In this document: positions 63,086 through 64,000 of the stretch, in pieces
Layout: each line of letters begins with the position of its first letter
Numbering within the stretch: position 1 is the first letter of the stretch
Source: Mycocentrospora acerina
Taxonomy: Eukaryota > Ascomycota > Dothideomycetes > Pleosporales
Direction of reading: 5' to 3'
NCBI GenBank assembly: GCA_022701365.1
Contig: JAKUHH010000269.1
Span: forward strand, 1-64,000
Length of the DNA: 64,000 bases
Position numbers and translations under genes: made by a program
Notes under the pieces: generated by a model
The model's database searches: none
What the model was told of the DNA's origin: nothing
Seen by the model: only the letters and a program-made list of their open reading frames with translations

Positions 63086-63988
63086 TTAAAGTTTTGCCCT
63101 TATTGGAGCGAAAGTACTTCCATACCCCCCTCCAAGCGCTTTAATGAGTTCATCAGTCTTTTCTAGCACCCATGTGCAACCCTCATCACTGACGAGCCAC
63201 TCGATAGCCTCGTAAGAACTAGTCCAAGGGTCTGATTTCCACAGGCTATCTTCCCGTGCTTTCTTCAGTCCATAGATATGGCCGAGTAGCTGCGGTCCAA
63301 CACCCTGCTGTGCTCGCAAGCATGCAATCGCGGACAGGCTCGTTGCTATTCTACCAATATTCGTACCTGTGACTCGCTCAGGCTCGGCGAAGAGACCGCC
63401 GTACACGCTGTTGATGATGTATACTGGAAGGTCAGGATGTGATTCTGCGAGCTTTCGTTCGATATTTGTGTGTAATGGACGATGAATTTGCGTCCATAAT
63501 GCCCGGCCCCGAGATTTGATAGACTCGATATTCTCAGCAGCTAAGTGTCTTGATGGTGTAACATTCAGTGAAGATGCAATGCATGAGGGTAGTGACGAAC
63601 GGAAAGAGTTGAGCATGTTGATTGTGCGAGGGATCTGTTATTTTTGTCAACTACAGCCTAAATATGAAGCAGCATATTCTTATACTCCGTTTATTCCCAT
63701 GCATCTTAACCCAATTTCCCGCATAAATTCTGCAACTGCAGCCGCTTTATTTAGTGGGTTTGAAGCTGTAGTGTAAGAGAAGAGAGCTATCATTGACTCT
63801 GGGGAGTTCATTGTCATCGTTGTGGCTGTACATAAAGCTAGCCATGACCAAATGTTAAGTTTTCTGGCGGCGGCTTCTTGCTCAATCTTGATAAATGCGT
63901 TCTGAATATTGATTGGCGCTGGAATAGGCCCAGGATGGGAATCAGTCGCATTGATTAGAGATTTGAGATTTGACGACAGATTCAACAT
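63086..63988 (-). CDS. AhpD-like (carboxymuconolactone decarboxylase superfamily) protein, two exons, intact
   Basis: Exon 1 is 63988-63686 and exon 2 63634-63086; the 51 nt intron has a GTATAA donor and an ATAACAG acceptor and joins GING to IPRTINMLNSFR in phase 0. The 283-residue product has the helical texture of AhpD-like proteins: LALCTATTMTMNSPESMIAL, FSYTTASNPLNKAAAVAEFM, INMLNSFRSSLP, ENIESIKSRGRALWTQIHRP, HPDLPVYIINSVYGGLFAEP, IACLRAQQGVGPQLLGHIYG and WLVSDEGCTWVLEKTDELI. The family-level call rests on recalled similarity to Dothideomycete AhpD-like hypothetical proteins. I see no clear CxxC, so a redox role is not assured. There are no stops, and codon use is normal. The ATG at 63988 is only 12 bp from the window edge. 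Confidence 0.7.
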
Positions 63989-64000
63989 AATAGGTACGAC

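Overview
This window is fungal nuclear DNA, most likely from a filamentous ascomycete of the Dothideomycetes (Pleosporales-like). The evidence is 45-57 nt spliceosomal introns with GTRNGT donors and CTAAC-type branch sites, relics of Fot1/pogo-type and Tad1-type transposons, C:G to T:A damage of the repeat-induced point mutation (RIP) kind, and gene families common in these fungi (F-box/LRR proteins, CYP52-like P450, Vsb1/SulP-like permease, DIMINUTO-like FAD oxidoreductase). It looks like a gene-poor, transposon-rich, possibly accessory or subtelomeric region. No rRNA, tRNA or CRISPR array was seen.

Layout. 1-6950 is a very AT-rich, RIP-degraded block: a truncated reverse-strand gene at the left edge, a dead intron-rich forward gene (about 0.5-5.8 kb), a second dead intron-rich gene on the reverse strand (about 6.95-5.9 kb), and a 1.85 kb pogo-like element inserted into the forward gene. 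The introns of both genes are near-copies of one 45-55 nt sequence built on AACATGTT palindromes. 7-30 kb carries scattered genes: a C2H2 factor, a forkhead-like protein, a nucleoside deoxyribosyltransferase-like protein, a DIMINUTO-like oxidoreductase, a coiled-coil protein and an F-box/LRR protein. Many short TA-flanked inverted-repeat elements lie between them. 30.5-39.4 kb is a SulP permease gene split by a 6.3 kb Tad1-like LINE with a 14 bp target duplication. 40-44 kb has two independent solo LTRs, one sitting inside intron 1 of a decayed folylpolyglutamate synthase gene. 44-64 kb has a broken F-box gene, an intact three-exon P450, an orphan protein, small candidate genes, several tandem repeats and an intact two-exon AhpD-like gene at the right edge.

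Overall pattern. Five genes look intact: the C2H2 factor, the F-box/LRR protein, the P450, the 52-53 kb orphan and the AhpD-like protein. At least six others are open across their length except for one in-frame TAA or TAG that a single CpA to TpA change would create, and the SulP gene has several such stops. This suggests RIP-type damage acting on or leaking into host genes. Intergenic DNA is dominated by a family of about 235 bp MITEs (about fourteen copies or pieces) and a related 142 bp subfamily.
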